Assembly (NCBI RefSeq): GCF_023023025.1
Contig: NZ_CP095481.1
Span: forward strand, 10,305,001 to 10,369,000
From: Amycolatopsis sp. WQ 127309
GTDB taxonomy: Bacteria > Actinomycetota > Actinomycetes > Mycobacteriales > Pseudonocardiaceae
Direction: 5' to 3'
Length of the DNA: 64,000 nucleotides
The notes beneath the pieces are model-generated. The model was given only the letters and a program-made list of their open reading frames with translations, ran no database searches and was not told where the DNA came from. A program made the position numbers and the translations under genes. Shown here piece by piece: positions 1 to 8,083 of the stretch (the stretch's first letter is position 1; each line of letters starts with the position of its first letter).

Positions 1-113
1 GGGCAACGTTCGGCTTCCGCAAGATCGAGGGCGACTGGCTGATAGTCCACGACCAGGCATCGGTGCCATTCGACCTGCCAAGCGGCCGCGGCGTCGTGGA
101 CCTGGAGCCGTGA
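1..113 (+). CDS. SnoaL/NTF2-like protein, C-terminal end only
   Basis: This is the last 36 codons of a gene that begins before the window; the reading frame starts at base 3 and the stop is TGA at 111-113. The visible residues (GFRKIEGDWLIVHDQASVPF) match the last strands of SnoaL/ketosteroid-isomerase-like (DUF4440-type) small proteins, where a W-x-I-x-H-x-H/Q strand closes the cone-shaped fold. The substrate cannot be told from this fragment. Its last codons (ending VVDLEP) are echoed in the tandem repeats that follow, which suggests the 3' end was included in a local duplication. The family call rests on a short tail and is moderate. Confidence 0.6.
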   Translation, partial: ATFGFRKIEGDWLIVHDQASVPFDLPSGRGVVDLEP

Positions 114-510
114 GCGGCGTGGTCGATCCACCAGCCCGGCCCCGGGCAGGCATCCACAACACCCGGCGCGCGGGCGGACGCGCGAGACGACCGCAGCATT
201 CGTCGACCTCCAGCCATAAGCCGCGTGATCAATCCACCAACCCAGCTCCGAGCAGGCATCCACAACACCGACGCCCCGCGGGCGCGCACGAGCGACCGCG
301 GCATCGTGAATCTCGGGCCGCGAGCCGTGTGGTCAATCCACCAACCCAGCTCCCGCGAGCATCCACCACACCCGGCGCCCAGCCGGGCGAACACACGAAA
401 CGACCGCGGCACCCTCGATCTGCAGCCATGAGCCGCGTCGTCAATCCACCAGCCCGGCGTCAGCGAGCATCCGCAGCACCCGCTGACCGGCGGGCGGGCA
501 CACCGGCGCG
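78..510. repeat. Degenerate tandem repeats (about 104-108 bp) made of a convergent gene junction
   Basis: Four related blocks begin at about 119, 225, 329 and 437, with unit lengths of 106, 104 and 108 bp. Each begins with a form of GTGGTCAATCCACCA and ends with a form of GACCGCGGCA...CTGCAGCCATGAGCC. The first half of a unit matches the last coding bases of the NUDIX gene (441-510, read on the minus strand). The second half matches the last coding bases and stop of the upstream SnoaL-like gene (about 78-118). The unit is therefore the meeting point of two convergent genes, copied in tandem and then diverged. The 327 bases between the two stop codons hold nothing else that I can support. Confidence 0.75.
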
Positions 511-863
511 TCCGCCGTGCTCAGCCAGGCCGCCTCCGCGATCTCCCGCGACGGCGCCGGCTCGCCCTCGTGCGCGGCCGTGTAGCAGGTCATCCGCACC
601 AGGCGGCCGTCGGCGAACCCGTCGGCCTGCTCCTCCAGCGCGGCGAAGAACCGGAAGCTGAGCGGGTCGAGCGTGATCCCGAGCTCCTCGCGGATCTCGC
701 GGCACAACCCCGCGACGTCGCCTTCGCCCGGCTCACGCTTGCCGCCCGGCAGGTAGAACTTCGTCTTCCCGGTGGTGCGGACCGACAACAGCCGCCGGTC
801 GCGGACGTGGATCCAGGCCAGCGAGTCGATGGGCGGCGCGAAACTGTCGGACCCCGGGTGCAT
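441..863 (-). CDS. NUDIX hydrolase
   Basis: A 140-residue NUDIX pyrophosphohydrolase, expected to cleave a nucleoside diphosphate linked to another group (X) in the cytosol using Mg2+. The Nudix box G-x5-E-x7-R-E-U-x-E-E-x-G-U is complete: it runs GGKREPGE, then seven residues, then REIREELGI, near residues 50-73. The rest, with a late W and PPAGQ, fits the short (d)NTP/8-oxo-dGTP-type clade, but substrate cannot be assigned. The ATG at 861-863 gives normal family length; reading further upstream would run into the divergent AraC gene. Only nine bases separate its start from the AraC start at 873, so promoter elements must lie inside the opposite coding regions or the transcripts are leaderless. 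Confidence 0.85.
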   Translation of the reverse strand: MHPGSDSFAPPIDSLAWIHVRDRRLLSVRTTGKTKFYLPGGKREPGEGDVAGLCREIREELGITLDPLSFRFFAALEEQADGFADGRLVRMTCYTAAHEGEPAPSREIAEAAWLSTADAPVCPPAGQRVLRMLADAGLVD

Positions 864-872
864 GATCGGAGT

Positions 873-1586
873 ATGTACGAAGAGGTCGCGCCACCCCCGC
901 CGCTGCGGGGCGTCGCCCGCTGCGTGTGGCGGTCGGCCGCCTCGGCGCCGAAGCGGATCGTGCCCGACGGCTGCCTGGACCTGGTCGTCGGCGCGAGCGG
1001 AGCGTTCGTCGCGGGCCCGGACACCCGGGCCTGGTCGTCGGTGACCGTGCCCGGCGAGGTCATGCACGGCGTCCGGTTCACCCCGGGCCGCGCGGCGGCG
1101 GTGCTCGGCGTGGCCGCCGACGAGCTGCGCGACCACCGCGTCCCCCTGCGCGAACTGTGGGGCCACGAGGGCGAGCTGCTGACCGAACAGCTGCTCTCGG
1201 GCGCCCTCTCCCCGGCGGCCGCGATCGCCACCCGGTTGCCGGACGCCCCACCGCCCGACCCCGCGGTGGCGGCACTGGTCGCCCGGCTGGACGCCGGAGC
1301 CACCCGGGTCACGGAAGCCGCCGGTCAGGTCGGCGTCGCCGAACGCCGGCTGCGGCGGCGCTTCGTCCAGGCGATCGGCTACGGGCCGGCCACCTACCTG
1401 CGGGTGAGCCGGTTCCAGCGCGCGGTCTCGCTGGCGATGCGGGCACCGGGGCTGGCCGCGCTGGCCGCCGCCGCGGGGTATGCCGACCAGGCCCACCTCA
1501 GCCGGGACGTCCGGGCCCTGACCGGACTGACCCCGCGCGCCTACTTCGCCGGGCGGTCCACAGTGGACGAGGTCCGTTCGGCGTAA
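873..1586 (+). CDS. AraC-family transcriptional regulator (DUF6597-like sensor domain)
   Basis: A 237-residue regulator. Residues 1-125 form the small N-terminal domain typical of AraC proteins with a DUF6597-like region (PDGCLDLV and HGVRFTPGRA motifs). The C-terminal about 100 residues are the double helix-turn-helix: first HTH around VTEAAGQVGVAERRLRRRF, second around AAAAGYADQAHLSRDVRAL, followed by the usual LTPRAYF end. It shares a nine-base intergenic gap with the divergent NUDIX gene, so regulation of that gene is plausible but not shown. The ATG at 873 was chosen because the residues after it look like the usual family N-terminus; upstream in-frame sequence would overlap the NUDIX gene. 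Confidence 0.85.
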   Translation: MYEEVAPPPPLRGVARCVWRSAASAPKRIVPDGCLDLVVGASGAFVAGPDTRAWSSVTVPGEVMHGVRFTPGRAAAVLGVAADELRDHRVPLRELWGHEGELLTEQLLSGALSPAAAIATRLPDAPPPDPAVAALVARLDAGATRVTEAAGQVGVAERRLRRRFVQAIGYGPATYLRVSRFQRAVSLAMRAPGLAALAAAAGYADQAHLSRDVRALTGLTPRAYFAGRSTVDEVRSA

Positions 1587-1690
1587 CGGCGCGGGGTGCC
1601 CGGCCCGGATCGGTGAGCGGACGGTGAACGACCACCGGGAGCGCTATCCTCCCCCTCGAAGTGTGACCAGGGCTTCGATCGGGAGGGCGT

Positions 1691-2668
1691 GTGGCCACCA
1701 TCAGTGACGTCGCGGCGAGGGCCGGCGTCTCCACGGCGACCGTGTCGCGCGCGCTCAACGGCAAGTCCACAGTGGACCCGACGCTGGCCGCGCGGGTGCA
1801 GGAAGCCGCCACCGAGCTGGGGTATCACCCGAACGGGCTGGCCCGGAACCTGCGCCGTCAGGAGACGGCGGTGCTCGCGCTGATCATCTCCGACGTCGAG
1901 AACCCGTTCTTCACGGCGATCGCGCGCGGCGTCGAGGACCTCGCGCAGCGGTCCGGGTACTCGGTGGTGCTCTGCAACTCCGACGAGAACGAGGACAAGG
2001 AGCGGCGCTACATCGAGGTCGCGCTGCAGGAGCGGGTCGCCGGGGTGGTGCTGTCCCCCACCGGCCGGTCGACGAACGTCGAGGGCCTGCACCGCCAGGG
2101 CACGCCGCTGGTGGCGGTCGACCGGCCGCTGCCGGAAGCGGCGGGCGACCAGGTGCTGGTCGACACGCGCCACGCGGCGGCGGAGGCGACCCGGCACCTG
2201 CTGGCGGGCGGCTACGACCGCGTCGGCTGCCTGACCGGCCCCGCGGGCGTCCGCACGGCCGACGACCGCCTGGCGGGCTACGCCGACGTCGTCGGCGAGG
2301 AGAACGCCGTGTTCCGGCGGGCGGAGTACCGCGCGGAAGGCGCCCGCTTGGCGGCGCTGGAGCTGCTGGACGAGCCGTCCCCGCCGGACGCGCTCCTGGT
2401 CGCGAACAGCACGATGGCGATCGGAGTCCTGGAGGCGCTGTCGTCCCGCGGCCTGCGTTCGGGCCGGGACATCGGCATCGTCTCGTTCGACGACGCCCCG
2501 TGGACAACCCTGATCGACCCACCCCTGACGGTGGTCGCCCAACCGGCGTACGAGGTCGGCCGGGTAGCGGCACAGCTGCTGCTGGCCCGGATCTCGGACA
2601 GCACCCGCGACACGACGACGACCACGCTGGAAGCACGCTTGATCGAGCGGAAGAGCTCCCGCCGCTGA
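1691..2668 (+). CDS. LacI-family transcriptional regulator
   Basis: A 325-residue LacI/GalR repressor. The N-terminal HTH (TISDVAARAGVSTATVSRAL, residues 3-22) and hinge helix (YHPNGLARNLRR) are textbook. A periplasmic-binding-protein-like effector domain of about 260 residues follows, with the family motifs IISDVENPFF, GVVL, VDRPLP and GIVSFDDAPW. The start is GTG at 1691, nine bases after a GGGAGG ribosome-binding site. No sugar operon lies beside it, so its target and effector are unknown; the downstream side is a repeat tract. The call is firm at family level only. Confidence 0.93.
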   Translation: MATISDVAARAGVSTATVSRALNGKSTVDPTLAARVQEAATELGYHPNGLARNLRRQETAVLALIISDVENPFFTAIARGVEDLAQRSGYSVVLCNSDENEDKERRYIEVALQERVAGVVLSPTGRSTNVEGLHRQGTPLVAVDRPLPEAAGDQVLVDTRHAAAEATRHLLAGGYDRVGCLTGPAGVRTADDRLAGYADVVGEENAVFRRAEYRAEGARLAALELLDEPSPPDALLVANSTMAIGVLEALSSRGLRSGRDIGIVSFDDAPWTTLIDPPLTVVAQPAYEVGRVAAQLLLARISDSTRDTTTTTLEARLIERKSSRR

Positions 2669-2739
2669 CCCGCACCCGCAATACCGCCTCGCTCACCTGA
2701 GACCAGCTCCCGGCAGCGTAGGCGCGCGCATCCCAACGG

Positions 2740-3045
2740 GTCGGCTCACGCACCCAGCCAGTCGGCCCGCGCACCTGGAGAGTCGGCTCGCGCGCCTGAA
2801 CGGTCGGCTTGCGCACCTGAACACCGGCACCGCACTCGGTGGGTCGGCTCCTGCACTCCAGGGCCGGTTCCCGGCAGAGCCGGCTCGCACGCCAGGAAGA
2901 TCAGCTCGCGTACCCAGACCGTCGGTCGCACACCTGAAGGGTCGGCTCACGTACCTAGAGAGTCGGCCCACGTACCCAGCCGTCGGCTCGCGTACCTGGA
3001 ACGTCGGGTCGCGTGCCTGGAGCGTCGGCTCACGTAGCCGAGGGC
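2740..3045. repeat. Degenerate 21-bp intergenic tandem repeat tract (about 14 units)
   Basis: A roughly 300-bp run of imperfect 20-22 bp units of the form GTCGGCTCGCGTACCTGGAG, seen for example at 2740, 2761, 2781, 2801, 2940, 2961, 2985, 3004 and 3023. Units differ at a few positions and no open frame is preserved, so this is not a coding repeat. It lies between a LacI gene and a toxin-antitoxin operon. The core CTCGCGTNNNNGGAG is shared with a second tract at 31160-31485, which suggests one repeat family. It is not CRISPR: there are no unique spacers of constant length. Confidence 0.8.
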
Positions 3046-3420
3046 TCGAGGCGCGGGCGTTCGGCGTGAACCCGAGACTCAGCTGGACCGGGGACAGACG
3101 TGCCTGGGGGCGGCTCGTGCCAGGCCCCCAGGCACGCCCCACCCCCTGTGTCCCCCATGACCGGCGCCAACTCGCCGGATCCTGTGAGCACGGAGCGGAA
3201 ATCGTTTACTCACACGGAACCTAAGTCGGCGGAGGCGAGGTGTCAAGCGAAAGGGCGACTGGACAACCTCGCCCGATGCGGGCAAACTTTGCGGAAGTTG
3301 CCTACTCAACGTGTTGGATGATGTGCGTAAAGTGTCGATCTCTGGTGAATTCGCCCACAGATAGGGCACGAACCCGCACGAACCCGCACAGCCGCGCTGT
3401 TTCGGGTTAACCTGAGCGGC
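3046..3420. promoter_or_regulatory. Intergenic region upstream of the RES toxin-antitoxin pair, with possible operator repeats
   Basis: About 375 bases without a gene, less GC-rich from 3180 on than the surroundings. Immediately before the antitoxin start there are two direct copies of CACGAACCCG (3367-3376 and 3377-3386), and the inverse CGGGTT at 3403-3408. Such repeats are reasonable candidates for autoregulatory binding by the antitoxin, as is usual in type II modules, but this is inference. A GGCAC..GTGCC-like element flanks 3110-3135. I see no clear -10/-35 pair that I would defend. Confidence 0.35.
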
Positions 3421-4002
3421 ATGTCTGTAGCGCTGGAGAACATCCTCGCCAAGGCGGGTCTGAAGGTCGACGCGAACGAGTTCCTCACGCTCGTCGAAGA
3501 CGCCGCGCGCAGGCTTTCCCCACCTAATCCTGATCCCTCGCACTACTTCTCGGCCGATCAGCGCGCCGCGCTCACCGATGTCGGCCTGGATCTCTCGCCG
3601 CGGCGGGAAGAAGAACCGGACTTTCGGGCGCGCACCGTCGCCGCCCACGCCGTGCTCGCCGAAGGCGCCCTGAGTGTCAACGAAGCGGCCAAGACCCTCG
3701 GGGTCGACGACAGCCGCATCCGGCACCGTCTCAAGGAAGGCCGGTTGACCGGCTGGAAGGACAGCGGCTGGCGGCTCCCGGCGTGGCAGTTCGCCGGCTC
3801 GGGGGTGCTGCCCGGTCTCGAGGTCGTGCTCAAGGCCCTGCCCGAGGACCAGCCCGCGCTCGTCGTCGCCGCGTTCATGAGCACCCCCCAACCCGATCTG
3901 GTGATCAACGACCACCCGGCGACCCCGCGCCAGTGGCTCCTCTCGGGTGGTGACCCGGAGCACGTCGCGCGCCTCATCGCCACGCTCGGCTCGCCGTTCT
4001 AG
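3421..4002 (+). CDS. Putative antitoxin / DNA-binding partner of RES toxin
   Basis: A 193-residue protein that directly precedes a RES-domain gene. Residues 75-120 contain a helix-turn-helix of excisionase/MerR style (LSVNEAAKTLGVDDSRIRHR followed by LKEGRLTGWK and a W-R-L-P strand). The C-terminal 60 residues (LEVVLKALPED...PRQWLLSGGDPEHVARL) resemble the MbcA/ParS-Xre toxin-binding domain, in which a G-G-D/N-P motif near the end is typical. The predicted role is to neutralise the downstream toxin and repress the operon. It is larger than the classic Xre-type antitoxin and its HTH type differs, so it belongs to an actinobacterial variant. The ATG start gives a full N-terminus. Confidence 0.7.
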   Translation: MSVALENILAKAGLKVDANEFLTLVEDAARRLSPPNPDPSHYFSADQRAALTDVGLDLSPRREEEPDFRARTVAAHAVLAEGALSVNEAAKTLGVDDSRIRHRLKEGRLTGWKDSGWRLPAWQFAGSGVLPGLEVVLKALPEDQPALVVAAFMSTPQPDLVINDHPATPRQWLLSGGDPEHVARLIATLGSPF

Positions 4003-4053
4003 GCTGGACCTCCCCGAGCAAGATCACCGACAAGGACGGACCACCCCCGACCC

Positions 4054-4710
4054 ATGGCCCGGCTACCGCTGCCGCCCGCCCGATCCGTCCTGGTCCGGCA
4101 GCTGAATCGCGCCAGTGACGTGGTGACGGTCCAGCCCACGACCAGGCTGGTGCGGATCTTCACGGCGCACGGCAACCACCCCCAGCAGTGGAACTCGTTC
4201 CGCTACACCGGCCCGCTCCCGCACGGCCGGTTCGACCAGCAGTCGCCCGGCCGCGGCGGCGCGCCGGTCACCGACCCCGCCAACGGGGTGCTCTACTTCG
4301 GCCTCACCGTGCGCACGTCGATCGCCGAGGTCTACCAGACCAGCTCGACGGTCGACCGCCGCACCCGCGGCCCCCGGCTGGTCGTGGTCCGCCCGACCCG
4401 CACGCTGCGCCTGCTCGACCTGACCGGCCTGTGGCCGACGCGCGTCGGCGCGTCGCAGGAGATCTCCAGCGGGCCGAAGAAGCTGACGCAAGCCTGGGCG
4501 CGGGCGATCCGCGCGGCCTTCAGCGACCTCGACGGCCTCTGGTACCGCTCCTCGATGGACTCCGGCGACCCCGCGATCTGCCTGTGGGACCCGCCGGCGG
4601 GCGCGGCCCTGCCGATCGCGCCGGACGTCCTGCTGCCCCTCGACCACCCGGGCCTGGACGTCCCGCTCGGCCGCGTCTGCGAAGAGCTGAACTACACGCT
4701 CCTGAACTGA
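4054..4710 (+). CDS. RES-domain toxin (predicted NAD+-degrading enzyme)
   Basis: A 218-residue RES-family protein. The three family landmarks are present in order: Arg in RLVRIF (about residue 34), Glu in TSIAEVY (residue 92) and Ser in LWYRSSMD (about residue 168), together with LYFGLTVRTS and AICLWD. Characterised RES toxins such as mycobacterial MbcT are NAD+ phosphorylases or glycohydrolases related in fold to ADP-ribosyltransferases; the same reaction is inferred here. It lies 51 bases after the antitoxin-like gene on the same strand. The N-terminal about 30 residues precede the usual RES domain. The pair resembles RES-Xre modules, with a different antitoxin HTH. Confidence 0.85.
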   Translation: MARLPLPPARSVLVRQLNRASDVVTVQPTTRLVRIFTAHGNHPQQWNSFRYTGPLPHGRFDQQSPGRGGAPVTDPANGVLYFGLTVRTSIAEVYQTSSTVDRRTRGPRLVVVRPTRTLRLLDLTGLWPTRVGASQEISSGPKKLTQAWARAIRAAFSDLDGLWYRSSMDSGDPAICLWDPPAGAALPIAPDVLLPLDHPGLDVPLGRVCEELNYTLLN

Positions 4711-4722
4711 GCGCCGGGCCGC

Positions 4723-5055
4723 TCAGCCGAGCGTGCCCCGCGGGCAGACGAACCCGACGATCTCCGACGCGATCAGCCCGGCCTGCTCGGCCGGGTCGGC
4801 GTCGAGGATCGCGCGCGTCTCCGCCTCCGACGTCCGGAAGAACGCCACCCCGGTCACCGGCAGCGCGGCCGACGGCTCCGGGATCGCCCCCGCGAGCCGC
4901 AGCGACCCGGCCGCCTGCTGCTGCCGGGCGGCCGCGAGGTGGCGGGCCCGCAGCTCACGAGCCATCTCCTCGGAGATCTCGTCGGCGCGAGGTCCCTTGC
5001 GGAACAGCACCATGCGCCAGGTCTCCAGCTCGAAGTCCACCTCGGGCAGCGTCAT
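4723..5055 (-). CDS. YCII-family (YciI-like) protein
   Basis: A 110-residue single-domain protein. It has the dimeric alpha/beta-barrel (ferredoxin-like) pattern of YciI-like proteins: an N-terminal strand WRMVLFRKGP, central HLAAARQQQAAGSLRLAGAI and C-terminal AILDADPAEQAGLIASEIVGF (the D-A-D-P/D-D-P signature before the last helix). Family members include dehydrochlorinase-like and sigma-factor-associated proteins; no reaction can be assigned here. It is convergent with the RES gene, 12 bases from its stop, and precedes nothing obviously related. Confidence 0.7.
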   Translation of the reverse strand: MTLPEVDFELETWRMVLFRKGPRADEISEEMARELRARHLAAARQQQAAGSLRLAGAIPEPSAALPVTGVAFFRTSEAETRAILDADPAEQAGLIASEIVGFVCPRGTLG

Positions 5056-5103
5056 GGGTACGAAGATTCGCAGGCGGCCGGGGCCGGGACAAGACCCGCG
5101 CGG

Positions 5104-7059
5104 TCACAGGTGCCGCGCCCACCACTCGAGGATCGCGTCGAACCGCTGGACGCGGTGGCGCGGCCGGCCGGAGCGGGACAGCTCGTGGCCTTCGCCGGGG
5201 AACAGCAGGAACTCCGCGTCCACGCCGGCGCGCCGGAGTGCGACGAACATCCGCTGCGCCTGCTCCAGCGGGCAGCGCCAGTCCTCCTCCGAGTGCACCA
5301 CCGCGAACGGGATGCGGATCTTGTCCGCGTAGCTGAGCGGGCTGCGGTCGCGCTGCACCTCGGGGTCGGCGCCGATGTAGGAGTCGACGAACGTGTAGCC
5401 GATGTCGGAGCTGCCGGCCATCGAGTCCCACGCGTTGACCGCGCGCTCGCTCCACGCCGCGCGGAACCGCTCGCCGTGGTGGGAAGCCAGCCAGCTCGTC
5501 ATGAACCCGCCGTACGAGCCGCCCATGATCCCGACGCGCGAGGCGTCCAGGTCCGGGCGCTCCAGCGCCTTGTCGAGCAGGGCCAGGACGTCGTCGGCGT
5601 CGACCGTGCCGAAGGCGTGGGTGATCGCGTGGCCGTGCTGCTGGCCGTAGCCCGCCGACCCGCGCGGGTTGCCGAGCACCACCGCGTACCCGGCGGACGC
5701 GAACACCTGCGCCTCGTCGAACACCGCCCAGTCCTGCTGGGCGAACGGGCCGCCGTGCACCACGCGCAGCACCGGGTGCGGGCCCTCGCCTTCGGGCAGC
5801 ACCAGCCAGCCGTGCACCGGGTAACCGTCCGGCGCGGTGGTCTCCAGCTCGAGGACCGGCCGGAGTCCCTTATCCCGCAACGGCTTCGAGTAGTCGGTCA
5901 GCACCCGCGGGGCGACCGGGCCGAGCACCACGAGGTCACCCGAGGTCTCCAGGGTGGCGACGACCGCCGCGATCACCGGACCGTCCACGGTGAACGACCG
6001 GACCGCGGAGCGGTCCGCGTAGACCACGGTCAGGTCGGCCAGCGGCGCGTCGACGGCGTCGAGCGGAACCGCGCGCAGCTCCACCGCGCCGCGGTTGCGG
6101 ACGGCCACGAGCACGTCGCCCTCGCGCGGCGCCGGCGGCCCGGCGGCCGCCTCGCAGTCGACCGTCTCGATGTCGGTGAGCCGGCGCGCCTCCACCGGTC
6201 CGGCGCCGAACGCCGGCGTCGCGGCGTAAAGCCCCGTCGCCGCGGCTTCGCGGTGGTCCTCGAAGGACTGTCCGAAGTAGAACAACGTGCCGCCGGGGCC
6301 GAACACCGGACGCTCCGAGTACCCCTCGCCGCGCACGAGGACCTCGGGTTCGCCGCCCTCGGCGGAGATCGCGCAGATGTCGCGCACGTCGCTCTCGGCC
6401 GCGTCCCAGTCCGGCGCCGCGGTGAAGACGATCCGGCTGCCGTCCGGCGTCCACACCGGTTGGGCCGGTTCGAACTCGCCCGACGTCAGCGGTTCCAGGG
6501 CCGGCTCGTCGCCCGCTTCGAACGCCGCCACGGCGTCGACGGCGAACAGACGCTGCACGCGGTCGCGGAGGAAGCCGATGTCGTCGATCCGGTAGTCCAT
6601 GCGCGTGATCCGGCGTGGGGCCTCGGCCGCCGGTTCCGGCGTCTCGCCGTCGGCGTCTTCGGTTCCGTAGCGCCCGGCTTCGGGCAGCCGCGCGACGAAG
6701 GCGACGCGCCGCGAGTCCGGGGCCCACACCGGCTCGCCGGCGCCGAGGTGCAGCGACGTGAGGCGCCGCGCGTCACCGCCATCGGTCGGCATCAGGTGCA
6801 GCTGCGGGCGCCCGTCGGCATCCTCGCCCGCCCCGGCGCGCAGGAACGCCACCCAGCGCCCGTCCGGGGAGATCGACGGCGCCGAGTCACGCGGACCGTG
6901 CGTCCACGCGGACTCGCCGCCGTCGAACGACACGCGCCGCAGCGCGCTGTGCGCGGCGTTCGTCTTCAGGTCGGGGTTCTGGACGGCGGTCAGCAGCAGG
7001 TCGCCGCGCAGGGCGGGACGGCCGGGGACGACGAGGTGTTCGATGTCGGCAGGGCGCAC
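5104..7059 (-). CDS. S9-family prolyl oligopeptidase (acylaminoacyl/dipeptidyl peptidase)
   Basis: A 651-residue cytosolic serine peptidase. The first about 390 residues carry repeated beta-propeller blades of the TolB/WD40-like type (APSISPDGRWVAFLRAG, EPVWAPDSRRVAFVAR, QPVWTPDGSRIVFTA). The last about 250 residues are the alpha/beta-hydrolase domain, with nucleophile motif GGSYGGFMTSW, acid in VHSEEDWRCPLEQ and histidine in PGEGHELSRSG. No signal peptide is visible. It most likely removes acylated or penultimate-proline residues from short peptides. It stands alone between the YCII and TerC genes, 52 bases from the latter. Confidence 0.9.
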   Translation of the reverse strand: MRPADIEHLVVPGRPALRGDLLLTAVQNPDLKTNAAHSALRRVSFDGGESAWTHGPRDSAPSISPDGRWVAFLRAGAGEDADGRPQLHLMPTDGGDARRLTSLHLGAGEPVWAPDSRRVAFVARLPEAGRYGTEDADGETPEPAAEAPRRITRMDYRIDDIGFLRDRVQRLFAVDAVAAFEAGDEPALEPLTSGEFEPAQPVWTPDGSRIVFTAAPDWDAAESDVRDICAISAEGGEPEVLVRGEGYSERPVFGPGGTLFYFGQSFEDHREAAATGLYAATPAFGAGPVEARRLTDIETVDCEAAAGPPAPREGDVLVAVRNRGAVELRAVPLDAVDAPLADLTVVYADRSAVRSFTVDGPVIAAVVATLETSGDLVVLGPVAPRVLTDYSKPLRDKGLRPVLELETTAPDGYPVHGWLVLPEGEGPHPVLRVVHGGPFAQQDWAVFDEAQVFASAGYAVVLGNPRGSAGYGQQHGHAITHAFGTVDADDVLALLDKALERPDLDASRVGIMGGSYGGFMTSWLASHHGERFRAAWSERAVNAWDSMAGSSDIGYTFVDSYIGADPEVQRDRSPLSYADKIRIPFAVVHSEEDWRCPLEQAQRMFVALRRAGVDAEFLLFPGEGHELSRSGRPRHRVQRFDAILEWWARHL

Positions 7060-7111
7060 CCGTCCGACGGTACCCGAATCCCTTAGCGGTGCGAACGACT
7101 TTCGTCGGTCG

Positions 7112-8074
7112 TCACGCGGTCACCTGTTTGCGCTCGTCACGCCGCGCCTTCGCGAGGCTCGTCACCGTCGTGACGGTGAGGACGACGATGATCACGCCGA
7201 GGGAGATCCAGTTGTTGATGTCCAGCCAGTCCGGCACCACGTGGTACTCGTGCAGCGCGTGCAGGAACAGCTTCGCGCCGATGAACGCGAGGATCACCGC
7301 GAGGCCGTAGGTCAGGTAGACCAGCTTCGTCACCAGGCCGCCGAGCAGGAAGTACAGCTGCCGCAGGCCCATCAGCGCGAACGCGTTGGCGGTGAAGACG
7401 AGGAAGGCTTCCTGCGTGATGCCGAAGATCGCCGGGATCGAGTCGACGGCGAACAGCAGGTCCGCGGAGCCGATGGCCACGATCACCAGCAGCATCGGCG
7501 TGATCATCCGCTTGCCGTCGATCTTCACGGTGTACTTGTGGTCGTGGTAGTCGTCGGTGACCGGGGCGATCTTGCGGACCTGCCGGGTGACGGCGTTCTC
7601 GTGGTACTCCTCGTCCTCGCCCTTGCCGCGCAGCATGCTGATCGCGGTCCAGACCAGGATCGCGCCGAAGAGGAAGAACACCCAGACGAACTGCTCGATC
7701 AACGCCGCGCCGACGGCGATGAACACACTGCGCATCGCCAGCGCCAGCAGGATCCCGACCAGCAGCACGCGGTGCTGGTGGATGGCGGGCACCTTGAACG
7801 ACGCCATGATGATCATGAAGATGAACAGGTTGTCGACGCTCAGCGAGTACTCGGTGATGTACCCGGTGAAGAACTCGACACCCGGGTCGTGCCCGGCGAA
7901 GAACCACACGCCGGCGCCGAAGAGCACCGCGCAGGACACGTAGAAGACCACCCAGCGCGCGGCTTCACCCGTGGTGACCGCGTGCGGCTTGTGATCGACG
8001 ATGACCAGGTCGAGCGCAATGAGCGCGAGCAGGCCACCGATCGTGGCGATCCACAGCCACAGGGGGACAGTCAT
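7112..8074 (-). CDS. TerC-family integral membrane protein, predicted Mn2+ exporter
   Basis: A 320-residue polytopic membrane protein with about nine hydrophobic helices. Both acidic TerC signatures are present: YSLSVDNLFIFMII in the first half and SADLLFAVDSIPAIFGIT in the second. Between them lies a charged cytoplasmic loop (GKGEDEEYHENAVTR). TerC/Alx proteins export manganese or supply it to exoenzymes. That role is strongly supported by the Mn2+ riboswitch in its 5' leader (8084-8212). The ATG at 8072-8074 was chosen because it lies 10 nt after a GGAGG that takes part in the switch; longer readings would translate the riboswitch. Confidence 0.92.
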   Translation of the reverse strand: MTVPLWLWIATIGGLLALIALDLVIVDHKPHAVTTGEAARWVVFYVSCAVLFGAGVWFFAGHDPGVEFFTGYITEYSLSVDNLFIFMIIMASFKVPAIHQHRVLLVGILLALAMRSVFIAVGAALIEQFVWVFFLFGAILVWTAISMLRGKGEDEEYHENAVTRQVRKIAPVTDDYHDHKYTVKIDGKRMITPMLLVIVAIGSADLLFAVDSIPAIFGITQEAFLVFTANAFALMGLRQLYFLLGGLVTKLVYLTYGLAVILAFIGAKLFLHALHEYHVVPDWLDINNWISLGVIIVVLTVTTVTSLAKARRDERKQVTA

Positions 8075-8083
8075 GGAACCAGA

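Noticed and set aside
110..661. Open frame across the repeat region
   Set aside because: It runs through the tandem copies and antisense to the NUDIX box; its composition is Arg/Pro/Ala as expected for shadows of GC-rich DNA.
2740..3045. CRISPR array
   Set aside because: Units are 20-22 bp, imperfect and contiguous with no spacers; no cas genes are present.
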